From Paenibacillus glycanilyticus NBRC 16618 (GTDB lineage Bacteria > Bacillota > Bacilli > Paenibacillales > Paenibacillaceae): a stretch of 64,000 bases of DNA. This document shows positions 34,759-43,055 of this stretch, in pieces; position 1 is the stretch's first letter; each line of letters begins with the position of its first letter. The position numbers and the translations under genes were made by a program. The notes below the pieces were generated by a model. It searched no databases. It was not told the DNA's origin and saw only the letters and a program-made list of their open reading frames with translations. The DNA is taken from NCBI RefSeq assembly GCF_004000805.1, contig NZ_BILY01000025.1:31951-95950 (forward strand), read 5' to 3'.

Positions 34759-36144
34759 CTATTCAGTTCCCATGATCACGTAGCGGCCAACGATAAGGAT
34801 GGCCAGAATCCACATGAGCCAGTGAACTTTGTATTTGCCTTTGTTCGATACGTTAGCGACTGTCGCCAGAACAACGTACGATACGATACCAAACGAGATA
34901 CCGTTAGCGATGCTGTACGTGAACGGCATAAGCGCCAGCGTCAGGAACGAAGGAATCGCGTATACCATATCGGAGAAGTCGATTTCTTTCACTGATTGAA
35001 GCATCAATACGCCAACGATGATCAACGCCGCGTTAGTAGCAGCCGCAGGAACCAGCGCCACAACCGGCGACAGGAAGATCGCAAGCAGGAAGCAGACGCC
35101 CGTAGTAATCGAAGTCAGACCCGTACGACCGCCTTGCGCAACGCCGGCGGAGCTTTCCACGAAAGCCGTTACCGTGCTTGTGCCAAGCAATGCACCGCCG
35201 CTTACGGCTACGGCGTCAACGAACATCGCTTTACCGACGCGTTTTTTGCCTTCAACCGGATCTTTCATAAAGCCTGCGCGGTTCGCCGTACCAACCAGCG
35301 TTCCGAATGTATCAAACAATTCAACGAATGTGAACGTCAGGACGACCGTTACGATACCAACTTCGAATACGCCAGGGAAGTCGAAGTGACCAATGTTCAT
35401 GGTCGAGAAATCAGGCACCCAAGTTTGATTCGTAAAGGTCTTCTTGAAATCAACTTGCCCAAGGATGATCGAAAGCACGGTAGTGCCAAGGATACCCCAC
35501 AGGATTGCGCCCGGTACGCGCATAACCATCAGGATCCCGATAATGAACAGGGCAACGACGGTCATGATAACCGTTTCGTTTGCGAAGCTGCCGATATGGA
35601 TAACCGTTTCCGAACCGGAAACATCCGTATAGGCATTTGCTTTAATATCGCCAAAGGCTGTTACGGCAACCGTCATCAGGCCGCTGCCTTTCAAGCCTAC
35701 AATGGTAATAAACAAACCGATACCAACCGTAATCGCATGCTTCAAGCTGTCCGGTACAGCCGTAATGAGCATTTGACGAATTTGCGTCAGCGTCAGGATG
35801 ATAAAGATAATACCCGAGATAAATACCGCTGTCAGACCCATGGCAACCGAGATCGGCTTATCTGTAGCCTGCGAAGCAATAACGGTTGAAGCGAAGTAAG
35901 CGTTAAGGCCCATGCCAGGCGCCAAAGCGACCGGGAAGTTAACGAACAAGCCCATTGCAATCGTGAAAATGCCTGCCGCAATTGCCGTAGCCAGGAATAC
36001 TGCCGTCCAGTCGAGACCCGTAGGCGTCAGGATGATCGGATTGACCGCCAGGATGTAAGCCATCGTCATAAAGGTAGTCAGACCCGCCATAATTTCCGTT
36101 CTGAAGTTTGTACCATGTTCCTTGAACTTAAAGAACCGTTCCAT
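34759..36144 (-). CDS. pbuG: Guanine/hypoxanthine permease, NCS2 (AzgA-like) family
   Basis: Proton-coupled purine-base uptake. 461 residues, 12-14 membrane helices, family start FKEHGTNFRTEIMAGLTTF and ALAPGMGLNAYF, plus ESSAGVAQGGRTGLTS. The gene has its own guanine-class riboswitch, which supports guanine or hypoxanthine as substrate. In B. subtilis pbuG follows guaA directly; here 24 kb of sugar genes separate them. Confidence 0.94.
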   Translation of the reverse strand: MERFFKFKEHGTNFRTEIMAGLTTFMTMAYILAVNPIILTPTGLDWTAVFLATAIAAGIFTIAMGLFVNFPVALAPGMGLNAYFASTVIASQATDKPISVAMGLTAVFISGIIFIILTLTQIRQMLITAVPDSLKHAITVGIGLFITIVGLKGSGLMTVAVTAFGDIKANAYTDVSGSETVIHIGSFANETVIMTVVALFIIGILMVMRVPGAILWGILGTTVLSIILGQVDFKKTFTNQTWVPDFSTMNIGHFDFPGVFEVGIVTVVLTFTFVELFDTFGTLVGTANRAGFMKDPVEGKKRVGKAMFVDAVAVSGGALLGTSTVTAFVESSAGVAQGGRTGLTSITTGVCFLLAIFLSPVVALVPAAATNAALIIVGVLMLQSVKEIDFSDMVYAIPSFLTLALMPFTYSIANGISFGIVSYVVLATVANVSNKGKYKVHWLMWILAILIVGRYVIMGTE

Positions 36145-36180
36145 TTTCCCATTAACCCCCCAAAAATGTGTACAAGCAAC

Positions 36181-36229
36181 AAAGCCTAGGAACAGATGCG
36201 CAAAATACGCATTTATCTCCTAGGCTTTG
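36181..36229 (-). terminator. Attenuator in the pbuG leader
   Basis: Stem AAAGCCTAGGA..ATGCG / CGCAT..TCCTAGGCTTT, followed on the minus strand by a T-rich but interrupted tract (TTTGTTGCTTG). It lies between aptamer and start codon. A second inverted repeat (CATTGTCATT / AATGACAATG, 36262-36299) between them could form the alternative structure. Confidence 0.7.
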
Positions 36230-36318
36230 CAAAAAGGGGAAAAGTATACCGCGGACCGAATCATTGTCATTTTATTACTATCATAACGGAATGACAATGC
36301 GCGGCAACTCTTCCACTG

Positions 36319-36386
36319 TTTCGTAGCCTGATCATTTACGGTGATCGAGTAGAGACTCTCAAGCCAATTCTTGAGATTATACGAAA
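36319..36386 (-). promoter_or_regulatory. Purine (guanine-class) riboswitch of pbuG
   Basis: P1 TTTCGTA/TACGAAA, then TATAATC, P2 stem CTCAAG..CTTGAG, the linker AGTCTCTAC, and P3 ending in GGCTACGAAA. C occupies the specificity position (GCTACG), so guanine or hypoxanthine is the predicted ligand. The base before it is G where A is usual, a small deviation. Confidence 0.92.
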
Positions 36387-36419
36387 AGTTATTATTAAAT
36401 TCGTTGTTATCCGTAAATT

Positions 36420-36448
36420 AATATAATAAGGAACCTGCAGCTTGTCAA
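36420..36448 (-). promoter_or_regulatory. SigA promoter of pbuG, with PurR-box-like sequence upstream
   Basis: TTGACA, 17 bp, TATATT. Just upstream, TTTTACGAACGTTCG (36453-36467) holds a CGAAC core of PurR-box type in a short palindrome. A partner box is not clear. Confidence 0.78.
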
Positions 36449-36590
36449 TGAATTTTTACGAACGTTCGTCTTGTTTCGAAAAGCTAACATTCGTCTTTTA
36501 CCGAAAAACTGGTAGTCCATTCGTCCCGGTTCTGGTATAAAGTTACATCCATGAGCGATTGTTGGGGTGTAATGGTCGTTTGTGAGGACA

Positions 36591-36615
36591 AAAAAAGCCG
36601 CAGTTATGCGGCTTT
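36591..36615 (-). terminator. Terminator after the GH4 gene
   Basis: AAAGCCGCA / TGCGGCTTT hairpin followed by TTTGTCC on the minus strand; the A run at 36591-36596 gives the T tract. Confidence 0.8.
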
Positions 36616-36626
36616 AGTATAATCGT

Positions 36627-37940
36627 TTAAGCTTCGAAAAAGGTCGGCAGGTACTTCTTGTTCGCTTCCAGCATTTCGCCAAGCAAAGCTTTCGCGACGG
36701 AGACGCTTGGCACCAGGGGATGATGCACCATGGCCTGAAGCGCAACCCCGCGGTCTCCCGTCACCGCGGCTTCGATGGTAAGCGACTCGTAGGTTTTTAC
36801 CGCATGAAGAAGCCCCTTGATCTGCTCGGGAACCCGCTGCAGCGGCAATGGAATCGGACCTTGCGCCGTCACCACGCAGTTCACCTCAATGCTCGCATCC
36901 TCAGGCAGGAAGCCGATAATGCCGCCGTTACGCACGTTTAACGTCTGAATGTCTTTGCGGTCCGTGTAAAGGGAAAACATCAGATTGACCGCCGCCTCGG
37001 AATAAAAGGCTCCGCCCCGCTTCTCCAGCTGCTTCGGCTTTTCCTTCAGGTTCACATCCTTGTACAGCTCGAACAGCTCTTCCTCCACCCGGCTGACCAC
37101 ATCGGCGCGCGTGCCGTTCTTCTCAAACGATTCCTTCATCTCGGCGTACATCGTATCGGTCATGTAGAAGTAACGCAGATAATAGGTTGGAAGCGCGCCA
37201 AGCGAGCGCAGAAACTCCGGATCCCAGTCGAAGGCGGTGACGTTCGTGGCGGAGTAATCTTTGCCTCCCCCGATCATCTCCTGCAGCTTGTCTTCGCCGT
37301 TCACGTAGGCCGACGTAATCCAGTGCAGATGGTTGATGCCCACAAACTCCGGCAGCACTTCGCTCTCCGGGACGCCGTATTGCTTGGCGAGATATTTCTG
37401 GAAGTTGATCGGCGAGTTGCATAGCCCAACCGTCTTCACCTTGCTGTGCTTCAGCACCGCTTCCGTCACAATACCCGCGGGATTCGTAAAGTTCAGCATC
37501 CAGGCATTTGGCGCAAGCTCCTCGATATCCCGGCAAATATCCAATATAACCGGCACCGTACGAAGCGCCTTCAGCATCCCGCCCGGACCCGTCGTCTCCT
37601 GGCCTATTACGCCAAGCTTGATCGGAATATGCTCATCCCGGCGTCTTGCTTCCAGAAGGCCGACGCGCATCTGCGTTGTGACAAAGTCCGCTCCGGCGAT
37701 CGCTTCTCGGCGGTTCAAGGTTAAGCGCACATCCATTGGCACACCTGCCTGCTCAACCATCCGCTGCGCCAGCTTCCCGACAATCTCCAGCTTATGGCGT
37801 CCCTCTTCAATATCAACAAGCCACAGCTCGCGTATCGGCATCTCGTCATACCTTTTGATAAAACCCTCTACCAGTTCCGGCGTATACGAAGAGCCTCCTC
37901 CTATCACGGCAACCTTTAATCCTTGTTTGGTTATAGTCAT
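36627..37940 (-). CDS. GH4 family 6-phospho-beta-glucosidase-like hydrolase
   Basis: NAD- and metal-dependent glycosidase for phosphorylated disaccharides, working by oxidation-elimination. 437 residues with the Rossmann start VAVIGGGSSYTPEL, GQETTGPGGMLKAL, the metal-binding Cys in GLCNSPINF and His in FVGINHLHW. ATG 37940 has AGGAG 9 bases upstream. It is 37 bp after a sugar kinase gene and 1.1 kb from an AraC regulator on the same strand. No PTS gene is in the window, so its phosphorylated substrate may come from that kinase. Confidence 0.92.
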   Translation of the reverse strand: MTITKQGLKVAVIGGGSSYTPELVEGFIKRYDEMPIRELWLVDIEEGRHKLEIVGKLAQRMVEQAGVPMDVRLTLNRREAIAGADFVTTQMRVGLLEARRRDEHIPIKLGVIGQETTGPGGMLKALRTVPVILDICRDIEELAPNAWMLNFTNPAGIVTEAVLKHSKVKTVGLCNSPINFQKYLAKQYGVPESEVLPEFVGINHLHWITSAYVNGEDKLQEMIGGGKDYSATNVTAFDWDPEFLRSLGALPTYYLRYFYMTDTMYAEMKESFEKNGTRADVVSRVEEELFELYKDVNLKEKPKQLEKRGGAFYSEAAVNLMFSLYTDRKDIQTLNVRNGGIIGFLPEDASIEVNCVVTAQGPIPLPLQRVPEQIKGLLHAVKTYESLTIEAAVTGDRGVALQAMVHHPLVPSVSVAKALLGEMLEANKKYLPTFFEA

Positions 37941-37977
37941 GGACATTATCTCCTTAAAAAGAATGATCGCTCAATCT

Positions 37978-38940
37978 TTAAAACGTAATCCGGCGCAGCG
38001 CCGCGTCCGTCTCCGCCGAAATCGCGATGCCGCTGCTGTCCATCGCGCTCATTAACGCGCCAATGACCGGATCGATCGTGAGCTTTACGATGTTTGCATG
38101 GGGGGCGGCGGCGGCAACCGATGCTTTGATCGCATCAACCATATGCGGGGAGCTGCCTTTCGCGAGCACGCTTCCCGTTAGGACAACGTCGAAGCTGTCC
38201 TGCTCCATGCCAAGCCTTCGAATCAAGGCATTGACGGCATTCCCATGTTCGTATCCGGCCTCTTCTAGGATCCGGATGGCCACCTTGTCGCCTAACGAAG
38301 CCGCTTCAAACATCGTTTGCGAAAGCGACTTCGCTGGACGAACTCCGTTATCGAGCGCATCGTCGTACATCTCCCGGACGGAGGAATAGCCCATCTGACG
38401 GGGCACCAGCTCCGTCAGAATGGATGGGAGCTCACGCCCCTCCCAGCTTCGCACCGCCGAGCGAAAAGCATGAATCGCCAGATCCGTGCCGGAACCTTGG
38501 CCGTCTCCGAACAAATAACCGAACCCGCCGTACTGCAGCTCTTCGCCCTTGGCATTACGAGCCGCGGCGTTAAAGCCCGTGCCGCTGATAATGACCGCGC
38601 CGTAGGATTGATGCGTACCCGCGCGCATGCCGATCATCGTATCGCAAGCAATGTCGTGGCGGGGGAAATTCAGAGAAGCGATCATCGGACGAAGAATCGC
38701 GTAATCCGGTTCGCGGTCCGCTCCGGCAAGGCCGAAATAGGCGAAGTCTATTTCTTCTTTGGCTGCTCCTGCCTGCCGAAGCGCTTCCGCGCAAGCCCGG
38801 TCAATCTCGGTTCTTGCCGCTTCAAAGGCCGTCTGGTGATTGCCGTTGCCGCCGCTCCCCCTGCCAAGCACGCGGCCGTTCTCATCCGCAAGCAAAGCAT
38901 GCGTCTTGCTTCCGCCCGCATCAATTCCAAGAAACAACAT
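37978..38940 (-). CDS. BadF/BadG-type sugar kinase (N-acetylglucosamine kinase-like)
   Basis: ASKHA-fold ATPase/kinase of 320 residues. Phosphate-binding LFLGIDAGGSKTHAL at the start, the second motif FAYFGLAGADRE and GAVIISGTGFNA, and GGFGYLFGDGQGSG. This family includes N-acetylglucosamine and N-acetylmuramate kinases. ATG 38940 follows AAGGAG by 10 bases; the GTG at 38949 is too close. Paired with GH4, it may phosphorylate an imported beta-glycoside or amino sugar. Confidence 0.87.
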   Translation of the reverse strand: MLFLGIDAGGSKTHALLADENGRVLGRGSGGNGNHQTAFEAARTEIDRACAEALRQAGAAKEEIDFAYFGLAGADREPDYAILRPMIASLNFPRHDIACDTMIGMRAGTHQSYGAVIISGTGFNAAARNAKGEELQYGGFGYLFGDGQGSGTDLAIHAFRSAVRSWEGRELPSILTELVPRQMGYSSVREMYDDALDNGVRPAKSLSQTMFEAASLGDKVAIRILEEAGYEHGNAVNALIRRLGMEQDSFDVVLTGSVLAKGSSPHMVDAIKASVAAAAPHANIVKLTIDPVIGALMSAMDSSGIAISAETDAALRRITF

Positions 38941-38994
38941 CCTAGCCACGCTCCTTACCGCTTTATAAAAGATATATATTGAGAATAAAAGAAA

Positions 38995-39031
38995 AGAACA
39001 TCGCTCCTCTACTGATAAAGAACGATGTTCT
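38995..39031 (-). terminator. Terminator after the AraC gene at 39057
   Basis: AGAACATCG / CGATGTTCT stem then TTTCTTTTATTC on the minus strand. It separates the regulator from the kinase-GH4 pair. Confidence 0.75.
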
Positions 39032-39056
39032 GATACGATCTTACTGTTTTATGAGA

Positions 39057-39914
39057 TTAGTGATGGGGCCGAAGCTCCGACGGCAGCTTCCCGATATGCT
39101 GCTTGAACAGCCTGTTGAAATTGGATAAATTGCGAAATCCCGTAGATTCCGCGACTTCGATAATTTTCTTGTCCGAGGACTCCAGCAGAGTAACCGCCGC
39201 GGACAGCCTTAACTGAATCAAATAGTCCATCGGCGATGTGCCAACCGTCTGTACAAACAAGGCGCTGAAGCGAGACGGACTAAGATGCGCGGCAGCGGCC
39301 AGTTCTTTTAACGTCCAAGGATAAGCAATGTCAGCTTCTACGGTATTCAATACTAAGCGCACCGTATCCATTCCCCGAATATGGGACGAACGGCGCTCCC
39401 GCTCCTTCGCGAAGTAACGGTTGACGAACGCCATAAACTGCACCAGCTGCGACCGGATTACCGCTTCGTAATGCGGCTCCCGGCAGGCGAACTCGCTGCG
39501 CATCTCCTCTATCGCCGCACCTAGCCGAGGCAGCATCGGATGACCCCGGTCGAGCAGGTTATCGAACCGCTTTCCGATCTCCCGGAAGGGAACGAGAAGC
39601 TCCGTATCATAACGCTGCTCCAAGGCAAAATACGCCGGATCAAACATAATGATCGTCATGACCAGCGCTTCGTTCTCGAAGGCGCGGTGCAGATCATTCG
39701 AGTTGATAAGAAGAATATCCCCTTCCCGGAAGTCATGCCTCGTACCGTTAATCAGATAGTAGCCGCTTCCCCGGTTGATATAGTTAATCTCCAGAGCCGT
39801 ATGCCAATGCAGCCGCTGAAACAGCGGGCTGACGCCTTCCGACTGCGAGATGACGATCGGAAAAGCCGGCGGCAGCTCAATCAAATCGCGGGAGACGGTA
39901 GGAATCGGCTTCAT
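39057..39914 (-). CDS. AraC-family regulator with cupin sensor
   Basis: 285 residues. N-terminal cupin (about 25-110; HWHTALEINYINRGSGYY) senses a small ligand, probably a sugar. The C-terminal double helix-turn-helix (about 185-283) has WTLKELAAAAHLSPSRFSALF and RNLSNFNRLFKQHIGKLPSELR. ATG 39914 follows CAGGAGG. It lies upstream of kinase-GH4 and divergent from the large SLH gene, either of which it may control. Confidence 0.92.
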   Translation of the reverse strand: MKPIPTVSRDLIELPPAFPIVISQSEGVSPLFQRLHWHTALEINYINRGSGYYLINGTRHDFREGDILLINSNDLHRAFENEALVMTIIMFDPAYFALEQRYDTELLVPFREIGKRFDNLLDRGHPMLPRLGAAIEEMRSEFACREPHYEAVIRSQLVQFMAFVNRYFAKERERRSSHIRGMDTVRLVLNTVEADIAYPWTLKELAAAAHLSPSRFSALFVQTVGTSPMDYLIQLRLSAAVTLLESSDKKIIEVAESTGFRNLSNFNRLFKQHIGKLPSELRPHH

Positions 39915-40076
39915 GGCAGGACCTCCTGGGAGAGTAGTTAATAGTAGTATATTTTACATTCAACTAACATAACAACTCCCTCGCCTAACACCCCCTTGAT
40001 GTTAGACTTGTACACTTGATCATGCCCCTACTTCCTCTTGGGCAACACATTTGCAGACTGGTGGTGTACTAACGTT

Positions 40077-42998
40077 TTGAAATTTAACAAGCAAGCTCGA
40101 ATCGTATTCCCTATGGTTCTCTCGGCTAGTATCCTGTCTACTGGCCTGGCGGTTCCCCTTCCTAAAGCTGCGGCTGCCGATACAATCGCCACGCAGGATC
40201 AGGGTCAATGGTTAACCGGCGAATTCCACGCTCACACCTTCGAATCCGACGATGCCCAAAGCTCGCTCGAATCGGTGCTGGATCACGGTTTGACAACCTA
40301 CGGCCTTGATTTTATTATGCTGGCGGATCATTTGCGCTCTTCCAAACGGGACGATACGGGCGCAGACATTCCCGGCGGTCCTATTCCTTTATCGAAAGGG
40401 CTGCTAGAATACCAGGTTCCAAAAATAAAAGCTTTGCAGGATGCAGGCAAATACGCCGGCAAGACGATATTCTCCGGCTTCGAATGGGATATCCCTTCGC
40501 ATGAGCATGGCTCCGTTGGCATTCTTACGGATGAACCCGGCTCCGAAGCAGCGCTGAAAGCCGCGAACCAATTCGAATACTTGTTCACGAACCGCGATGC
40601 ATCCTGGTTTAACCCTGCCGATGCTCTGCAGTGGCAGGCCGCCGATAACCGGGCGTACAGCACGCATGCAGACAGCTTATCCGCGATTAACTGGCTCAAA
40701 CGCAATTATCCCGAGACCAGCTACATGATTGTCAACCATCCTTCCAGAGGTGTAGGCAAATACAAGATTTCCGACTTCCGCGACTTCAACAATGCCGCTC
40801 CGGACATCGCGTTTGGCTTCGAGGGGATGCTAGGCAATCAAATGGAGCCGGACCGCGGCGGGTATAACTCGGCGTACGATCCCGCTAACCCTACGGCTAA
40901 CGACAACTACAAGAACCGTTCCTACGGCGGTGTCGATTACATGGTCGCGAAGGTTGGAGGCGTATGGGATTCCCTGCTTGGCGAAGGCCGCAAGTTCTGG
41001 AATTTCGCGAATTCGGACTACCATTTTAAAACCATCGATACCAATTCTAGCGGCTACTGGCCGGGCGAATACGCTAAAAACTATATTTGGAGCGAAGGAA
41101 AATCCACGCAGGATATTCTGAACGGCATGCGCTCGGGTAAATCGTTCTCCGTTTTTGGCGACCTGATTAACGCCCTGGACTTCCGCCTTGCGGACGGCGG
41201 CACCAATGCCGAGATGGGCGGAACCCTGCAGGCAACCGAAGGGGATAAGCTTACCCTTACGATCAAGTTCAAGAGCCCGGAGGCCAATAACTACGAGAAT
41301 CCGATCAACAGCGGACAATCCGGCGGCATGAAGCCGGCGGTTGACCATATCGATCTGATTGAAGGCGATGTGACCGGCCCGGCGGAGAAAGGAACTCCGG
41401 CTTACGACAAGGATACGAACGATACCACCCGCGTCGTTGCCACTTTCACCAGCGATGATTGGACAACGGACGCAAACGGCTATAACGTCATCACTTACGA
41501 CCTGCCGAAAGCAAGCAAGGATCAGTATTTCCGTCTAAGAGGCACGAATCTCGGAATGAACGTGCCGGGCGAGACGCTGGACGGCAATCCGCTCATCGAT
41601 CCAAAAACAACAACCGCCGATGCTGAGGCCCGATTCAACGAGATTAACAACCGCAACTATCAGGATCTGTGGTTCTACTCGAATCCCATCTTCGTGGATA
41701 CGGCTGCATACACGGATGAGCAGGCGGTGCAAGATACGCTCGGCAAGCTGACGCTTGGCCATACGGATGCGGTTACGGATAATATCACTCTCCCTTCCGA
41801 AGGAGAGCATGGTGCGGCAATTGCCTGGGAGGAAACGGCTGACCAAGTCAATGCAGTCGCAATTGAAAATGGCATCGCAAAAGTGAGCCGTCCTGCGGCG
41901 GGACAGCCTGACGCATCGGTTACGCTTAAAGCAACCGCTTCACGAGGCGATTCGTCGGATTCCAAAACCTTTGCCATCACGATCAAAGCGATGCCGTCAA
42001 CTTCGACTCCGGGTGGCGGTGGAAACACAACATCACCGGGCACGCCTGCAACATCCGTTTCCGTTACCTTTGATGCGGCCAAAGGCGCGGAAGGCAGCTT
42101 GAAAGACGTGATCGCCTTCAAGATACCGGCAGGAGCATTGTCCGCAAGCGGTACAATCGGAGCGCAGGTTCTCTCCTCGGAGCAGCAGCCGCCGCTTGGT
42201 TCATTAAAGGCGCTCAGCCCAATCGTAGAGATGACAAGCAGCGCCGGTACAACGTTCGGCAAGCCGGTTGAATTAACCTTTAACTACGCGATGAATTCGG
42301 CTGCGCCAAACGGCCAGCCTGCCGTGTACTACTATAACGAAAAGCTGAAGAAATGGATTTTCCTCGGCGGCCAAGCAAACGGAAGCACCATTACGGTCAA
42401 CGTTAAGCATTTCACGAAATTCGGGGTGTTCGGCTACGCGCCTCAAGCCTTCCCGGATCTTAACGCATCCTGGGCAAAACCTTATGCCGACCGCTTGATC
42501 GGCATGGAGGTAGTCTCCGGTTACGAAGACGGAACGTTCCGTCCGGACCAGCCGGTCACGCGCGCAGAATGGGTGAAGCTGCTGGCAGACTCGCTAAGTC
42601 TTCCTGCCGCACCCGGTGCAACCCAATTTGCCGATGACAGCCTGATTCCGGCTTGGGCCAAGTCGCAAGTGAAAGCAGCCACCGATGCCGGCTATGTGAC
42701 CGGCTTCGATACGAAAGACGGCTCTGTCTTTAACGCATCGCAGCGAATCACACGCGCCGAAATCGCGGTAATCGCCGCGCGCGTTCTGAAGGCTGGCGGC
42801 ATCGCTCCGCCTGGCACCGGCAAGACATTCAACGATGCAAATGCTATCCCGGCCTGGGCCCTCGATGCCGTAAGTCAAACGACTGCCGCGGGTATCGTGA
42901 GCGGTTATCCGGACGGCAGCTTCCGCCCGAATGACACCTTGACGCGCGCCGAAGCCGTGAAGGTCGCTTATGCCTTGCTTGATGCTCTAAATATTTAA
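40077..42998 (+). CDS. S-layer-anchored protein with PHP/CehA-like metallohydrolase domain
   Basis: About 973 residues. Signal peptide ends near KAAAADT. Residues 40-330 form a PHP-type domain (TGEFHAHTFESDD, LDHGLTTYGLDFIMLADH, NHPSRG), as in CehA/McbA phosphoesterases. Residues near 545-640 look like a bacterial Ig-like repeat, then a Pro/Gly/Thr linker, a ZU5-like module, and three SLH domains (about 800-973; SGYEDGTFRPDQPVTRAEWV, FADDSLIPAWAK, SGYPDGSFRPNDTLTRAEAV). No ATG fits the signal peptide; TTG 40077 (MKFNKQARIV) with weak GGTGG upstream is the best start. The SLH domains would fix it to the wall polymer. Confidence 0.88.
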   Translation: MKFNKQARIVFPMVLSASILSTGLAVPLPKAAAADTIATQDQGQWLTGEFHAHTFESDDAQSSLESVLDHGLTTYGLDFIMLADHLRSSKRDDTGADIPGGPIPLSKGLLEYQVPKIKALQDAGKYAGKTIFSGFEWDIPSHEHGSVGILTDEPGSEAALKAANQFEYLFTNRDASWFNPADALQWQAADNRAYSTHADSLSAINWLKRNYPETSYMIVNHPSRGVGKYKISDFRDFNNAAPDIAFGFEGMLGNQMEPDRGGYNSAYDPANPTANDNYKNRSYGGVDYMVAKVGGVWDSLLGEGRKFWNFANSDYHFKTIDTNSSGYWPGEYAKNYIWSEGKSTQDILNGMRSGKSFSVFGDLINALDFRLADGGTNAEMGGTLQATEGDKLTLTIKFKSPEANNYENPINSGQSGGMKPAVDHIDLIEGDVTGPAEKGTPAYDKDTNDTTRVVATFTSDDWTTDANGYNVITYDLPKASKDQYFRLRGTNLGMNVPGETLDGNPLIDPKTTTADAEARFNEINNRNYQDLWFYSNPIFVDTAAYTDEQAVQDTLGKLTLGHTDAVTDNITLPSEGEHGAAIAWEETADQVNAVAIENGIAKVSRPAAGQPDASVTLKATASRGDSSDSKTFAITIKAMPSTSTPGGGGNTTSPGTPATSVSVTFDAAKGAEGSLKDVIAFKIPAGALSASGTIGAQVLSSEQQPPLGSLKALSPIVEMTSSAGTTFGKPVELTFNYAMNSAAPNGQPAVYYYNEKLKKWIFLGGQANGSTITVNVKHFTKFGVFGYAPQAFPDLNASWAKPYADRLIGMEVVSGYEDGTFRPDQPVTRAEWVKLLADSLSLPAAPGATQFADDSLIPAWAKSQVKAATDAGYVTGFDTKDGSVFNASQRITRAEIAVIAARVLKAGGIAPPGTGKTFNDANAIPAWALDAVSQTTAAGIVSGYPDGSFRPNDTLTRAEAVKVAYALLDALNI

Positions 42999-43000
42999 TC

Positions 43001-43050
43001 AAAAAAACTCCCTTCCGGCTGCTATCTTGCAGCTTGAAGGGAGTTTTTTC
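43001..43050. terminator. Bidirectional terminator, SLH gene and GH3 gene
   Basis: AAAAACTCCCTT / AAGGGAGTTTTT stem with an internal GCTGC region. Both flanks give T runs. It separates the convergent SLH and GH3 genes. Confidence 0.88.
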
Positions 43051-43055
43051 ACCTG

